A stretch of 64,000 nt of DNA from Alicycliphilus sp. UBA6560 (GCA_002434305.1 DJJU01000003.1:1-64000); one strand, 5' to 3'. Numbered from the stretch's first letter, positions 31,928 to 41,038 are shown. Notes: a model not told the origin generated them from the sequence alone. Translations and numbers: made by a program.

Positions 31928-32971
31928 ATGAGCAAGGCACTGCGCCTATCCGAGAAATGGTTTCGCCGCGGCCTGTGGCTGGTGGCCTTCGTCTTCGCCG
32001 GCTTCCTGATCGGCCTGGGCGGCACCATCGTGGGCGACCTGCCCAAGGTGGAGGCGCCGCTGGCGCTGGACGACTTCCTGGACCCGGCGGCCGTGGGGCC
32101 TTTGCGTGCCCAGGCCCAGTCCGCGCGCCAGGCCGAGGACGAGGCGCGCACCGCGCTGGAGCAGGCCCGGCTGCAGCTGACCAAGGCGCGCAGCGAAACC
32201 CAGGCCGAGCGCGAGACCTTCAACAACTGGCTGGCCGCGCGCAGCGCCACGCAGCGCGCCGAGCACGACCCCGAGGTCATCGCCCGCACCCAGCGCCTGG
32301 ACGCCCTGAAGGCCGGCGAGCAGCGCGCCCGCCAAGCCGTGCAGGCGCAGGAGCAGGCGCTGCTGGACGCGCGCCAGAGCGCCAGCCAGGCCCGCGCCCA
32401 GCTGTCCAAGCTGGAGGACGCCGGCTACCAGCGCATGGCCGCCGAGCAGCGCCGCGTGGAGCTGCGCGTCTTTTTGTACCGCCTGGCGCTCACGCTGCCG
32501 CTGCTGGCCGTGGCCGGCTGGCTGTTCGCCAAGAAGCGCCAGAGCACCTGGTGGCCCTTTGTCTGGGGCTTCATCTACTTCGCGCTGTTTGCCTTCTTCG
32601 TCGAGCTGGTGCCTTATCTGCCCAGCTACGGCGGCTACGTGCGTTACGTGGTAGGCATCATCGTCACCGCCCTGGTCGGGCGCTACGCCATCGTGGCGCT
32701 GAACCGCTACCTGGAGCGCCAGCGCCAGGCCGAGAGCCTGCCCGACCAGCAGCGCCGCCAGGAGTTGGGCTATGACGTGGCCCTGGCGCGCCTGGCCAAG
32801 GGCGTGTGCCCGGGCTGCGAGCGGCCGGTGGACCTGAAGAATGAGGCCATCGACTTCTGCCCGCACTGCGGCATCGGCCTGTTCGACCGCTGCGGCGCCT
32901 GCAGCACACGCAAGAGCGCCTTCGCCCGCTTCTGTCACGCCTGTGGGACACAAGCAAGGCCTGCTGGCTGA
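31928..32971 (+). CDS. membrane protein with coiled coil and two C-terminal zinc ribbons
   Basis: The product is 347 residues. A membrane helix (about 14-34) is followed by a long charged coiled coil (about 55-180, Q/E/R/A-rich), then three membrane segments (about 183-200, 208-232 and 240-260). The cytoplasmic end has two Cys pairs of zinc-ribbon type: CPGCERP with CPHCG, and CGACST with CHACG. I do not recognise a characterised family. The layout suggests a membrane scaffold or sensor with a nucleic-acid or protein-binding zinc module. It stands alone after a repeat. Confidence 0.75.
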   Translation: MSKALRLSEKWFRRGLWLVAFVFAGFLIGLGGTIVGDLPKVEAPLALDDFLDPAAVGPLRAQAQSARQAEDEARTALEQARLQLTKARSETQAERETFNNWLAARSATQRAEHDPEVIARTQRLDALKAGEQRARQAVQAQEQALLDARQSASQARAQLSKLEDAGYQRMAAEQRRVELRVFLYRLALTLPLLAVAGWLFAKKRQSTWWPFVWGFIYFALFAFFVELVPYLPSYGGYVRYVVGIIVTALVGRYAIVALNRYLERQRQAESLPDQQRRQELGYDVALARLAKGVCPGCERPVDLKNEAIDFCPHCGIGLFDRCGACSTRKSAFARFCHACGTQARPAG

Positions 32972-33066
32972 CGCGGCAAGGCCGGCGGCGGGGGGATGCT
33001 GGTCGCCGTTTTAGGAAAAACGGCCCGCCGCCAAGCCGGCAGGCCACCACCGCAGGAGCATCGACC

Positions 33067-33492
33067 ATGAACCGTCCCTCCCGACTCATCCACTGGGGCC
33101 TGGCGCTGACCGCCACCGCCCTGGCCGCCAGTGCCGTGGCCCAGCCGGCTCCGAACGGCTGGCGCGGCGAAGCGCCGCAGCGCTATGCCCAATACCATCC
33201 GCGGCACGGCGAACCGGACCTGAGCCAGGCGCTGCGCGAACAGCGCCGCCACGACGAGGAGACCTACCGCCGCGCCGAAGCCTGGCGCGAGAGGCAGGGC
33301 GGCCCGCATGGGCACGGACCGCGCTGGGAGCGCGGCCAGCGCTACCACGGCCCGGTGAGCGTGGTGCGCGACTACCGCCATTACCGCCTGCGCCAGCCGC
33401 CGCGCGGCTATCACTGGGTGCGCGCGGACGACGGCAACCTGCTGCTGGTGGGCAACCGCAGCGGGCGAATCCTGGAGGTCGCGCCCCGCTGA
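33067..33492 (+). CDS. RcnB-family periplasmic protein
   Basis: The 141-residue protein has a signal peptide (about 1-25, ending AVAQ). The C-terminal half (VVRDYRHYRLRQPPRGYHWV, then DDGNLLLVGNRSGRIL) is the RcnB domain. E. coli RcnB tunes nickel/cobalt efflux in the periplasm, but most family members have no proven metal role. No RcnA-type exporter lies nearby. The His-rich middle (GGPHGHGPRW) would allow weak metal binding. Confidence 0.82.
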   Translation: MNRPSRLIHWGLALTATALAASAVAQPAPNGWRGEAPQRYAQYHPRHGEPDLSQALREQRRHDEETYRRAEAWRERQGGPHGHGPRWERGQRYHGPVSVVRDYRHYRLRQPPRGYHWVRADDGNLLLVGNRSGRILEVAPR

Positions 33493-33515
33493 CGAGGCCC
33501 GGGCGGGCGGTGGGG

Positions 33516-34202
33516 TCAGCCCATCACCACCGGCCCGCCCTTGGCAATGGCGCGCTGCCACGCCGGGCGGGCGTGCATGCGCTCCTGTAGCGCCAGCAGA
33601 TGGGGCTGGCGCGCAGTGCCTGCGCTGCGCGCCAGCAGGGCCTCCACGGCAAAGCTCATCTGAAAGTCGGCAATGCTCAGCTGCTCACCGGCAAACCAGC
33701 TGTTGCGTGACAGGTGGCCTTCTAGGAACTCCGTGGCTGTCGCCAGGTTGGGATCGACCAGCTTCTGCTGCACCCCTGCGCACAGCAGGCGCGCGATGGG
33801 ACGCACGAAGAACGGCATGGGCTGGCGCGGCAGGGTCTGGAAGACCAGCTTCATGACCAGCCAGTTCATCAGTGACCCTTCGGCGTAATGCATGAAGAAG
33901 CGGCAGTGCCGGTGCGCCGGCGTGCCTGGCGCGGGCACCAGCTGCGCCAGGTCGCCGCCGGCCTGGGCGCCGTAGCGCTCGGCCAGGTATTCGATGATGG
34001 CGCCGGACTCGGCGATCACCTCGCCGTCGTCCTCAATCACTGGCGACTTGCCCAGCGGATGCACCGCCTTCAGCTCGGGCGGTGCCAGACGGGTGCGCGG
34101 ATCGCGCTGGTAGCGCTTGATCTCGTAGGGCACGCCCAGCTCTTCCAGCAGCCACAGGATGCGCTGCGAGCGCGAGGTTTCGAGGTGGTGGACGGTCAGC
34201 AT
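33516..34202 (-). CDS. glutathione S-transferase
   Basis: The 228-residue cytosolic GST has a thioredoxin-fold N-terminus (MLTVHHLETSRSQRILWLLE) with the glutathione-contacting segment KSPVIEDDGEVIAESGAIIE (residues 54-73) and an all-helical C-terminal domain. It is related to GSTs with Ser as the likely activating residue (S10/S12). The substrate is unknown. The ATG lacks a Shine-Dalgarno; GACAAG ends seven bases upstream. It lies 30 bases past the tgt stop on the same strand. Confidence 0.93.
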   Translation of the reverse strand: MLTVHHLETSRSQRILWLLEELGVPYEIKRYQRDPRTRLAPPELKAVHPLGKSPVIEDDGEVIAESGAIIEYLAERYGAQAGGDLAQLVPAPGTPAHRHCRFFMHYAEGSLMNWLVMKLVFQTLPRQPMPFFVRPIARLLCAGVQQKLVDPNLATATEFLEGHLSRNSWFAGEQLSIADFQMSFAVEALLARSAGTARQPHLLALQERMHARPAWQRAIAKGGPVVMG

Positions 34203-34232
34203 GAGCGGTCTTGTCGAGGAGGGAAGGGCGCT

Positions 34233-35405
34233 TTATACGCCGCGCGCCCGTTCTGCCTTGAAGCGCGCGCGCATCTGGGCGAAGGTGCCGGCGTCCAGCG
34301 CGTCCCTGATCTCCTGCATCAGCTGAAGGTAGTAGTGCAGGTTGTGGATGGTGGTGAGCATGGGCCCCAGCATTTCGCCGCAGCGCTCCAGGTGGTGCAG
34401 ATAGGCGCGCGAGAAGCCCCCGCGCCCGCCGTCGTCCCAGCTCACGCCGGTGCTGCCGGCGCAGGCGTGGCAGGTGCAGGTGGTGTCCAGCGGGCGGTGG
34501 TCGTCCTTGTGCCGGGCATTGCGGATTTTCAGGTCGCCAAAGCGGGTGAACAGGGTGCCGTTGCGCGCGTTGCGCGTGGGCATGACGCAGTCGAACATGT
34601 CCACGCCCTGGGCCACGCCCTCCACCAGGTCCTCGGGCGTGCCCACGCCCATCAGGTAGCGCGGCTTCGCCGCCGGCAGGCGGTGCGGCGTGTGGGCCAT
34701 GATGCGCAGCATCTCGTCCTTGGGCTCGCCCACGCTCACGCCGCCGATGGCGTAGCCGGGGAAGTCCATCGCCACCAGGGCCTCCAGCGACTCCTGGCGC
34801 AGGTGCTCGAACATGCCGCCCTGCACAATGCCGAACAGCGCGTTCGGGTTGCCCAGGCGCTCAAACTCGGCCTGGGAGCGCAGGGCCCAGCGCCGGCTCA
34901 TCTCCATGCTCTTGCGCGCTTCCGATTCGGTCGTCAGGTGGCCGTTGGTCTCATAGGGCGTGCATTCGTCCAGCTGCATGACGATGTCGGAGTTCAGCGT
35001 GGTCTGGATCTGCATGCTGACCTCGGGCGACATGAACAGCTTGTCGCCGTTCACCGGGCTCTGGAAGTGCACGCCTTCCTCGGTGATCTTGCGCATGGCG
35101 CCCAGGCTCCAGACCTGAAAGCCCCCGGAATCGGTCAGGATGGGCTTGTCCCACTGCTCGAAGGCATGCAGGCCGCCGAAGCCCTTCACCACGTCCAGGC
35201 CGGGGCGCATCCACAGGTGAAAGGTGTTGCCCAGGATGATCTGCGCGCCCATCTCGTGCAGGCTGCGCGGCATGACGCCCTTGACGGTGCCGTAGGTGCC
35301 CACGGGCATGAAGATGGGGGTCTGCACCACGCCGTGGTTCAGCGTCAGGGCGCCGCGCCGGGCGTGGCTTGCGGGGTCGGTGGCGAGCAGGTCGAATTGC
35401 AGCAT
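34233..35405 (-). CDS. tgt: queuine tRNA-ribosyltransferase (tRNA-guanine transglycosylase)
   Basis: Tgt replaces guanine-34 of GUN-anticodon tRNAs with preQ1 on the way to queuosine. The 390-residue length is typical. Catalytic and substrate motifs include ILTDSGGFQVWSLGAMRKI (nucleophile Asp in TDSGG), GIVQGG and the TRNARNGTLFT segment. The zinc site appears as CTCHACAG with a downstream His. GACAAT ends nine bases before the ATG and there is no Shine-Dalgarno. The queA gene is not in the window. Confidence 0.97.
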   Translation of the reverse strand: MLQFDLLATDPASHARRGALTLNHGVVQTPIFMPVGTYGTVKGVMPRSLHEMGAQIILGNTFHLWMRPGLDVVKGFGGLHAFEQWDKPILTDSGGFQVWSLGAMRKITEEGVHFQSPVNGDKLFMSPEVSMQIQTTLNSDIVMQLDECTPYETNGHLTTESEARKSMEMSRRWALRSQAEFERLGNPNALFGIVQGGMFEHLRQESLEALVAMDFPGYAIGGVSVGEPKDEMLRIMAHTPHRLPAAKPRYLMGVGTPEDLVEGVAQGVDMFDCVMPTRNARNGTLFTRFGDLKIRNARHKDDHRPLDTTCTCHACAGSTGVSWDDGGRGGFSRAYLHHLERCGEMLGPMLTTIHNLHYYLQLMQEIRDALDAGTFAQMRARFKAERARGV

Positions 35406-35476
35406 AGGGTTTGAATTGTCCCAGAGCGGGGCCCCCTACACTGGCCGCATCAGTGGCAACCCCAAGGAGAGAACGA

Positions 35477-35926
35477 ATGCTCAGAATCATGATCGCCGTC
35501 GATGGCTCGGACCTGGCGCTGGATGCCGTGCACCACGCCCTGGAGCTGGTGCGCCGAGGCGGCCTGCAGGCCACGCTGGTGCTGGGCCACGTGCAGGAAG
35601 AAGCCACCCTGCTGGAGCTGGCCACCCAGGGCGCCGACGCCGTGGCCGAGGCCAGCGTCGAGGCCGGCAGCCACCTGCTGGCCAGCGCCGTGGCGCTGGT
35701 GGAGGCGGCCGGCGTGCCCTACGAGACCGAGCTGGGCCTGGGCCCGGTGGCCGCCACGCTGGTGGACATGGTGGAGCGCTGCGGCTGCGACGCGCTGTTC
35801 ATCGGCGCGCGCGGCCTGGGCGGCCTGCGCGGGGCGCTGCTGGGCTCGGTGTCGCAGCAGCTGGTGCACATGAGCCCGGTGCCGGTCACGGTGGTCAAGC
35901 ACGCCGAGGCGGACGCGCAAGTCTGA
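35477..35926 (+). CDS. universal stress protein (UspA family)
   Basis: A 149-residue single-domain Usp beginning MLRIMIAVDGSDLALDAVHH, with the ATP-binding pattern GARGLGGLRGALLGSVSQQL (residues 116-135; G-2X-G-9X-G-S/T) followed by PVPVTVVK. ATP-binding Usp proteins modulate stress survival in the cytosol. The start at 35477 is set by AAGGAGAG 8-9 bases upstream. It is divergent from tgt, with a terminator after it. Confidence 0.94.
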   Translation: MLRIMIAVDGSDLALDAVHHALELVRRGGLQATLVLGHVQEEATLLELATQGADAVAEASVEAGSHLLASAVALVEAAGVPYETELGLGPVAATLVDMVERCGCDALFIGARGLGGLRGALLGSVSQQLVHMSPVPVTVVKHAEADAQV

Positions 35927-35946
35927 AGCGGCTCGGCCTACCACGC

Positions 35947-35976
35947 AAAAACGCCGGGTTTGCCCGGCGTTTTTTA
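35947..35976 (+). terminator. intrinsic terminator after the uspA-like gene
   Basis: AAAAACGCCGGG pairs with CCCGGCGTTTTT around a TTTG loop. The A and T runs on both sides allow action in either direction, for the Usp gene and for the minus-strand gene ending at 36027. Confidence 0.92.
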
Positions 35977-35998
35977 TGTGTGGTTGCTATGTTTTCGC

Positions 35999-36041
35999 TA
36001 GCTGCTGGCGCTTGTCTGGTGTGCGCTCAGGCCGCTTTTTT
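35999..36041 (-). repeat. diverged family repeat overlapping a gene end
   Basis: TAGCTGCTGGCGCTTGTCTG followed by GTGCGCTCAGGCCGC and a T run resembles one half of the dispersed repeat. The copy crosses the stop codon at 36027, so it supplies the last residues (KKAA) of the protein encoded there. Confidence 0.5.
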
Positions 36042-36422
36042 CCATGCGGAAGCCGGATCGCCCGCGCGCTGCAGCTTGCCGTGCGGCAGGCTGGCCAAGC
36101 GGGTCAGCAGGCGGCGGCAGTAGCCGGCCACCCACAGGCATTTGTTGATCTCCTCGACCGGTAGCGGGCCGGAGACGACGACCAGGTCGTTGGCGTCCTG
36201 CAGCAGGCCGGCCGCGCGCAGGCGCCGGCGCGTGTGCGTGGCCCAGGACTGGATGCGCGCCGGGCTGCCGTGCTGGTGCACGTGGCCGGTATGGCGGTCA
36301 AAGGCAATGGCCACGTTGTCCGTCTTGAGCTTGAAGCGGCGCTCGCCTGTGACGGCGCTGGGCGTGTCGCGCAGGTCGTACAGGTAGTAGCTGCCGGCCC
36401 TGAGCTGGTATTGCAGTTCCAT
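36027..36422 (-). CDS. hypothetical protein, 131 residues
   Basis: I do not recognise this protein. It starts MELQYQLRAGSYYLYDLRDT with GAGGAGA 5-11 bases upstream of the ATG (minus strand). It contains FKLKTDNVAIAFDRHTGHVH (about residues 30-49), a charged helical part (THTRRRLRAAGLLQDANDLV) and VEEINKCLWVAGYCRRLLTR. It has no signal peptide or membrane segment and looks cytosolic. Codon use matches its neighbours. About 200 bases with no evident gene separate it from pldA. Confidence 0.6.
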   Translation of the reverse strand: MELQYQLRAGSYYLYDLRDTPSAVTGERRFKLKTDNVAIAFDRHTGHVHQHGSPARIQSWATHTRRRLRAAGLLQDANDLVVVSGPLPVEEINKCLWVAGYCRRLLTRLASLPHGKLQRAGDPASAWKKAA

Positions 36423-36619
36423 GGTCGATCTCCTCCGGGACCGATTGTGCGAAGCCCGCCACCCGCCAATGCGCCGAATACGGCCGTATTGGGGCGCCAG
36501 TTGCACGCACCAGGCTGGTGCTATCGGTGCCTGGGGGCCGATTGTGGAAGCTGTACCCCCCTGCCACAAGCCAATGGCGGCGCCAAGGCGTAACAGGGTG
36601 TCAGGTGCGGAGGCCGTTC

Positions 36620-37792
36620 TCAGAAATCGACCAGGCTCAGGCCGATGCTGAACACGGTGCGCTTCCTGTTGTAGTCGATCAGGCTGTCGCCGTAGCCCGA
36701 GAACAGCTGCGTGTGCAGGCGCAGGTTGCTGCGCGGGCCGACCAGCTGCGTGCCCAGCGTGCTCAGCCAGTCCAGGCGCGCGGAGGTGCGGTCGCTGTGG
36801 CCGAAGCTGTGGCGCGTGGTCAGCGTCACACGGTTGTCCTTGTTCACGTTCCAGCCCAGGGCGAATTCGGTGCGGCCGACATAGTCGCTGATGCCGGGGT
36901 TGTTGTCGCTCTCGGCGCTCTCGTGCAGGCGCTTCCAGGCGCGGGCGGTGAGGCTCCAGTGGTCGTTCAGCTCGAAGCCGGTCATCAGGTAGGCGCGGTT
37001 CCAGCTGCGCGACAGCGGATCGCTCTGGCCGTTGGACTGGTGCACCAGCCCAATGCCGCTGTAGCGCCAGCGCCAGCCGAAGGGCAGTTGGGCATCGGTC
37101 GGGTAGACGTACATGACTTCCGGCTCGTGGTCGGTGTTGCGAAACGGCCGCGAGATTTCGTGCGAGAACAGCTGCCAGTACGACTGCTGCGTGTAGCCCA
37201 CCCACAGCGAGTCGCGCCGCTGGTCGTTGCCGGTGAGCAGCCCGCTGGCCAGCTTGGTGCGCACCGACAGCTGCACGCGCATCTCGGCGCGGCGGTAGTC
37301 CACCGGGCTGCTGGCGCTGTTGTTGGGGTTGTCCGAGCTGGGCTGGCGGTTGACGGTGTCTGCGCCCACCACCGACACGTTCAACGGCCGGTAGCCGCGG
37401 AAGCGGAAGATGCCGCAGTCGCTGCCCTCTTCCAGCTCCCAGAAACGCGAGAGCGTCGTGTAGTCGCCGTCGCGGCAGCCGGCGGCCGCCTTGACGGTGA
37501 TCTGGGGCTCGGGCTGTGGCGCGCTTTCCGGCGCGGGCAGCGCCGCCAGCGCGGCCGCCGTGGCGGCGTCGCCGCCGCCCGTGCCCATGCTGGCGCTGGC
37601 CGCGGGCGCGGCCCAGGCCAGCTGGCCGGCCCATTGATCGAAGCAGGCCAGGCGCGCCTGCCCGTCTTGCAGGGAAGAGCACTGGCGCCAGCCGGCGTCG
37701 GCAGTGCCGGCGGCGGGTGCGGCCTGCGCGTGGCCGGCCAGGGGCAGCAGGGCGGCGAGCGCGGCGGCGCCCAGGGGGGTGAAGGTGTTCAT
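36620..37792 (-). CDS. pldA: outer-membrane phospholipase A1
   Basis: The enzyme hydrolyses phospholipids that reach the outer leaflet of the outer membrane. The 390-residue protein has a signal peptide (about 1-24) and an extra Ala/Pro-rich N-terminal region (about 25-105) before the 12-strand barrel. Catalytic residues match E. coli OMPLA: H251 and S253 in GLVHQSNGQSDPLSRSWNR, with N265 in the place of N156. The C-terminal aromatic residue (LSLVDF) suits outer-membrane assembly. The insert between signal and barrel is longer than in E. coli. Confidence 0.95.
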   Translation of the reverse strand: MNTFTPLGAAALAALLPLAGHAQAAPAAGTADAGWRQCSSLQDGQARLACFDQWAGQLAWAAPAASASMGTGGGDAATAAALAALPAPESAPQPEPQITVKAAAGCRDGDYTTLSRFWELEEGSDCGIFRFRGYRPLNVSVVGADTVNRQPSSDNPNNSASSPVDYRRAEMRVQLSVRTKLASGLLTGNDQRRDSLWVGYTQQSYWQLFSHEISRPFRNTDHEPEVMYVYPTDAQLPFGWRWRYSGIGLVHQSNGQSDPLSRSWNRAYLMTGFELNDHWSLTARAWKRLHESAESDNNPGISDYVGRTEFALGWNVNKDNRVTLTTRHSFGHSDRTSARLDWLSTLGTQLVGPRSNLRLHTQLFSGYGDSLIDYNRKRTVFSIGLSLVDF

Positions 37793-37810
37793 GGCGTATG
37801 TTTGGTGGTG

Positions 37811-37858
37811 TTTTCTGCCTCAAACGCTTGCTGGGCAAGCGCTGGCAGCTATGAATAG
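37811..37858 (-). repeat. family palindromic repeat between rep and pldA
   Basis: TTTTCTGCCTCAAACGCTTG, CTGGGCAAGCGCTGGCAGCT and ATGAATAG make up the repeat with its inverted CGCTTG-CAAGCG core. It lies in the short gap between two minus-strand genes, upstream of the pldA ATG. Confidence 0.8.
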
Positions 37859-37871
37859 GGGAGTGGCGGTA

Positions 37872-39929
37872 TCACACCTTGGCCGCGTCCGCCCGGGCGG
37901 CGAATTCTGCGCGCAGTTGCCGCAGCTTTTCGCGCGGGTCCTCGCGGGCGGTGGCGGCGTCCAGCTTCATCTCGGCGATGAAGCGGCTGGGCTGGCAGGC
38001 GACCATCTCGCGGCCGCGCTTGCGCTTCTTGGTCCAGCTCACGGCCAGGGTGCGCTGGGCGCGGGTGATGCCGACGTACATCAGCCGGCGCTCTTCCTGC
38101 AGGCGGGCGGCGATGTCTTCGGTCACCTTCTGCTGGCGGCCCTCGTCGTCGTCCAGCTTGAAGGGCAGCATGCCCTCGGTCACGCCGGCCAGGATGACGT
38201 GCGGCCACTCCAGGCCCTTGCTGGCGTGCAGGGTGGACAGCACCACCATGTCCTGCTCCTGTTCGCGCTCGGAGATGGTGGACAGCAGGGCGATGGTCTG
38301 GGCGACTTCCAGCAGGCTCTTGGTTTCCTTCTGGGTCGTGGTGCCGGCAGCGTCCTCTATCTGGCCGCCGGCGCGCTGGGCCATCCAGTCGCAGAACTCC
38401 AGCACATTGCTCCAGCGGGCGGCGGCCACCTTCTCGCTGTCCTCGGCGTCGTACAGGTGCTGCTCGTAGCCGATGTCCTTCAGCCAGTCGGCCAGAAAGG
38501 CGCGCGCGTCTTCAAAGCCGTGCGTGTGGCGGGCGCGGTACTCCAGGTCGTTGATGGCGCGGCCGAACTCGGTCAGGCCGTCCAGCGCGCGTTTGGGGAC
38601 GGCGGCCGGCAGCATGCCGTTGAACAGCGCGCCGAACATGCTGGTGCGGTGTTGCGCGGCAAAGGCGCCCAGCGCGCCCAGCGTGGTGTGGCCGATGCCG
38701 CGCTTCGGATTGGCCACGGCGCGCAGGAAGGCCGGGTCGTCGTCGTTGTTGATCCACAGCCGGAACCACGCGCACAGGTCGCGGATCTCGGCACGGTCAA
38801 AGAAGCTGGTGCCGCCCGAGACCTTGTACGGGATGTTGGCCTTCCTGAGCGCCTTCTCGAACGGCTTGGCCTGGTGGTTGGCGCGGTAGAGGATGGCAAA
38901 GCTCTTCCAGCTGGGCGGCGGATTGGCCGCGGCGCGCAGGCTGAGGATGCGCGCCACGGCGCGCTCGGCCTCGTGCTCCTCGTTGTCGCAGTCCTGCACG
39001 CGCACCGGCTCGCCCTCGCCCAGTTCGGAAAACAAGGTCTTGGGGAACAGCTTGGGGTTGGGCCCGATCACGTGGTTGGCCGCGCGCAGGATGGCGCTGG
39101 TCGAGCGGTAGTTCTGCTCCAGCTTGATGACTCTCAAATGCGGAAAGTCCACCGGCAGTTTTTTGAGGTTGTCCAGCGTGGCGCCGCGCCAGCCGTAGAT
39201 GCTCTGGTCGTCGTCGCCCACCGCCGTCAGGCGCGCGCGTTCGCCCACCAGCATCTTCAGCAACTCGTACTGCGTGGCGTTGGTGTCCTGGTATTCATCG
39301 ACCAGCACGTGGCCCAGCACGCGCTGCCATTTCTCGCGCACCTCGGCGTGGCCGCGCAGCAGGCGCATGGGCAGGCCGATCAGGTCGTCGAAGTCCACGC
39401 TCTGGTAGGCGGCCAGGCGCTCCTCGTAGCGCTGCATGATCAGGGCGATGCTGCGCTCGTGGTCGTCCTTGGCCATGGCCAGCGACTTGCGCGCGTCCCA
39501 GCCCTGGTTCTTCCAGGCGCTGATCGTCCATTGCCACTGGCGCGCCGTGGCCGCGTCGGTGGTGCCGCCGGCGCAGTCCTTCAGGATGCCGGTCACGTCG
39601 TCCTGGTCCAGGATGCTGAAGTTGGGCTTGAGGCCCAGCACGTGCCCGTCCTCGCGCACCATGCGCACCCCCAGGGCGTGAAAGGTGCACACCAGCACGT
39701 CCCTGGCCTGGCGGCCGATCAGGCCGGCGGCGCGCTCGCGCATCTCGGCCGCGGCCTTGTTCGTGAAAGTGATGGCGGCGATGCGCCGGGGCGCCAAGCC
39801 GGTCTCGATCAGCCGCGCGATCTTGTGCGTGATGACCCGTGTCTTGCCCGAGCCGGCGCCGGCTAGCACCAGGCAGGGGCCTTCGGTGTAGTGCACGGCT
39901 TGCAGCTGGGCCAGATTCAGACCGGACAT
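37872..39929 (-). CDS. rep: ATP-dependent DNA helicase Rep (UvrD family, SF1A)
   Basis: This 3'-5' helicase helps replication forks pass protein blocks. The start at 39929 (MSGLNLAQLQAVHYTEGPCL) gives 685 residues. Motifs run in the usual order: Walker A GAGSGKT (24-30), motif Ia around AITFTNKAAAEMRER, Walker B LVDEYQDTN, motif III VGDDDQSIYGWRGA, motif IV LEQNYRS, and the C-terminal LSTLHASKGLEW and LMYVGITRAQ. Length and N-terminus favour Rep over UvrD. It is divergent from the AEC transporter. Confidence 0.94.
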   Translation of the reverse strand: MSGLNLAQLQAVHYTEGPCLVLAGAGSGKTRVITHKIARLIETGLAPRRIAAITFTNKAAAEMRERAAGLIGRQARDVLVCTFHALGVRMVREDGHVLGLKPNFSILDQDDVTGILKDCAGGTTDAATARQWQWTISAWKNQGWDARKSLAMAKDDHERSIALIMQRYEERLAAYQSVDFDDLIGLPMRLLRGHAEVREKWQRVLGHVLVDEYQDTNATQYELLKMLVGERARLTAVGDDDQSIYGWRGATLDNLKKLPVDFPHLRVIKLEQNYRSTSAILRAANHVIGPNPKLFPKTLFSELGEGEPVRVQDCDNEEHEAERAVARILSLRAAANPPPSWKSFAILYRANHQAKPFEKALRKANIPYKVSGGTSFFDRAEIRDLCAWFRLWINNDDDPAFLRAVANPKRGIGHTTLGALGAFAAQHRTSMFGALFNGMLPAAVPKRALDGLTEFGRAINDLEYRARHTHGFEDARAFLADWLKDIGYEQHLYDAEDSEKVAAARWSNVLEFCDWMAQRAGGQIEDAAGTTTQKETKSLLEVAQTIALLSTISEREQEQDMVVLSTLHASKGLEWPHVILAGVTEGMLPFKLDDDEGRQQKVTEDIAARLQEERRLMYVGITRAQRTLAVSWTKKRKRGREMVACQPSRFIAEMKLDAATAREDPREKLRQLRAEFAARADAAKV

Positions 39930-40029
39930 GGGGGAGGCAGAGGCGGGGGAGAAGAGAGGAGGAACGGGCGCGGAGCGCACGATGATAGCGAGGGCCCATT
40001 GGGCCCGTGCGGCTGCGACAATCGCGGCC

Positions 40030-40977
40030 GTGCTGTCGGTCCTGTCGGTCACCTTTCCCTTCTTCGCCCTGGTGCTGGCCGGCTTTGCCGCCACGCGCCG
40101 GGGGCTGCTGCCGCTGCCTGCCATCGCCGGGCTGAACAGCTTCGTGCTGTATTTCGCCCTGCCGTGCATGCTGTACCGCTTTGGCGCACAGACGCCCATC
40201 GGGCAGCTGCTGGACCCGGTGGTGGCCCTGGTGTATCTGCTGTGCGGCCTGGCCCTGGTGGCCGGGGCCGTCGCCGCCACGCGGCGGCGCTGGGGCTGGA
40301 ACGACGCCGCCTTCGGCGCGCTGGTGGTGGCTTTCCCCAATTCGGGCTTCATGGGCGTGCCGCTGCTGGTGGCGCTGCTGGGCGAGGCCAGCGCCGGCAC
40401 CGTCATCCCGACCATGGCGCTGGACATGATCGTCACCACTTCGCTGTGCATTGCCCTGTCGCGCCTGGGCCTGGGCGGGGGCAGCGCGGGGCGGGCGCTG
40501 CGCATGGCTCTCAAGGGCGTGCTGGCCAACCCGCTGCCCTGGTCCATCGCCCTGGGCGCGCTGGCCTCGGCCGCCTCGTTCACGCTGCCCGGCCCCCTGG
40601 ATCGCACCGTGGCCATGCTGGCCGACGCCGCCTCGCCGGTGGCGCTGTTCACCATCGGCGCCGTGCTGGCGCGCTCGCAGATGAACGCGCACGAGCGCGT
40701 CGCCGTGCGCGACTACCTGCCCCTGGCGCTGGCCAAGCTGCTCGTCCACCCGGTGCTGATGTGGCTGGCCTGCCAGGCCGCCCTGGCCCTGGGCCTGGCC
40801 CTGCCGCCGCTGGCCGTGACCACCCTGGTGCTGGTGGCCGCCCTGCCCAGCGCCAGCAACGTGTCGCTGCTGGCCGAGCGCTTCGAGGCCCACGGCGGGC
40901 GCATCGCCCGCATCATCCTGGCCAGCACGGCGCTGGCCTTCGTGAGCTTCTCGGCCGCCGTGGCGCTGCTGGCCTGA
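40030..40977 (+). CDS. AEC-family transporter (auxin efflux carrier superfamily)
   Basis: An inner-membrane carrier of about ten membrane helices in two five-helix repeats, with FPNSGFMGVPLL and the C-terminal ALPSASNVSLLAERF as family landmarks. Bacterial members export or import small organic acids such as malate or malonate; the substrate here is unknown. I choose the GTG at 40030 (VLSVLSVTFPFFALVLAGF, 315 residues) because family proteins begin there and GACAAT ends seven bases upstream. An in-frame ATG at 39982, with CGGAG before it, would add 16 residues. Confidence 0.85.
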   Translation: MLSVLSVTFPFFALVLAGFAATRRGLLPLPAIAGLNSFVLYFALPCMLYRFGAQTPIGQLLDPVVALVYLLCGLALVAGAVAATRRRWGWNDAAFGALVVAFPNSGFMGVPLLVALLGEASAGTVIPTMALDMIVTTSLCIALSRLGLGGGSAGRALRMALKGVLANPLPWSIALGALASAASFTLPGPLDRTVAMLADAASPVALFTIGAVLARSQMNAHERVAVRDYLPLALAKLLVHPVLMWLACQAALALGLALPPLAVTTLVLVAALPSASNVSLLAERFEAHGGRIARIILASTALAFVSFSAAVALLA

Positions 40978-40982
40978 CGCTG

Positions 40983-41035
40983 CGTTTTTGATAGCTGCCA
41001 GCGCTTGCTGCATAAGCGCTGGAGGCAAAAAACGC
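40983..41035 (+). repeat. family palindromic repeat between AEC transporter and priA
   Basis: CGTTTTTGATAGCTGCCAGC, GCTTGCTGCATAAGCGC and TGGAGGCAAAAAACG form one of the best copies, with near-perfect inversion around GCTTGCTGCATAAGC. It lies between the ends of two convergent genes and ends in a T/A-rich tract, so it may terminate both. Confidence 0.85.
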
Positions 41036-41038
41036 TTA

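Noticed and set aside
36027..37838. One 603-residue protein spanning the hypothetical gene and antisense pldA
   Set aside because: The upper part is a shadow frame of pldA. Only the segment from 36422 downward has a ribosome binding site and normal composition.
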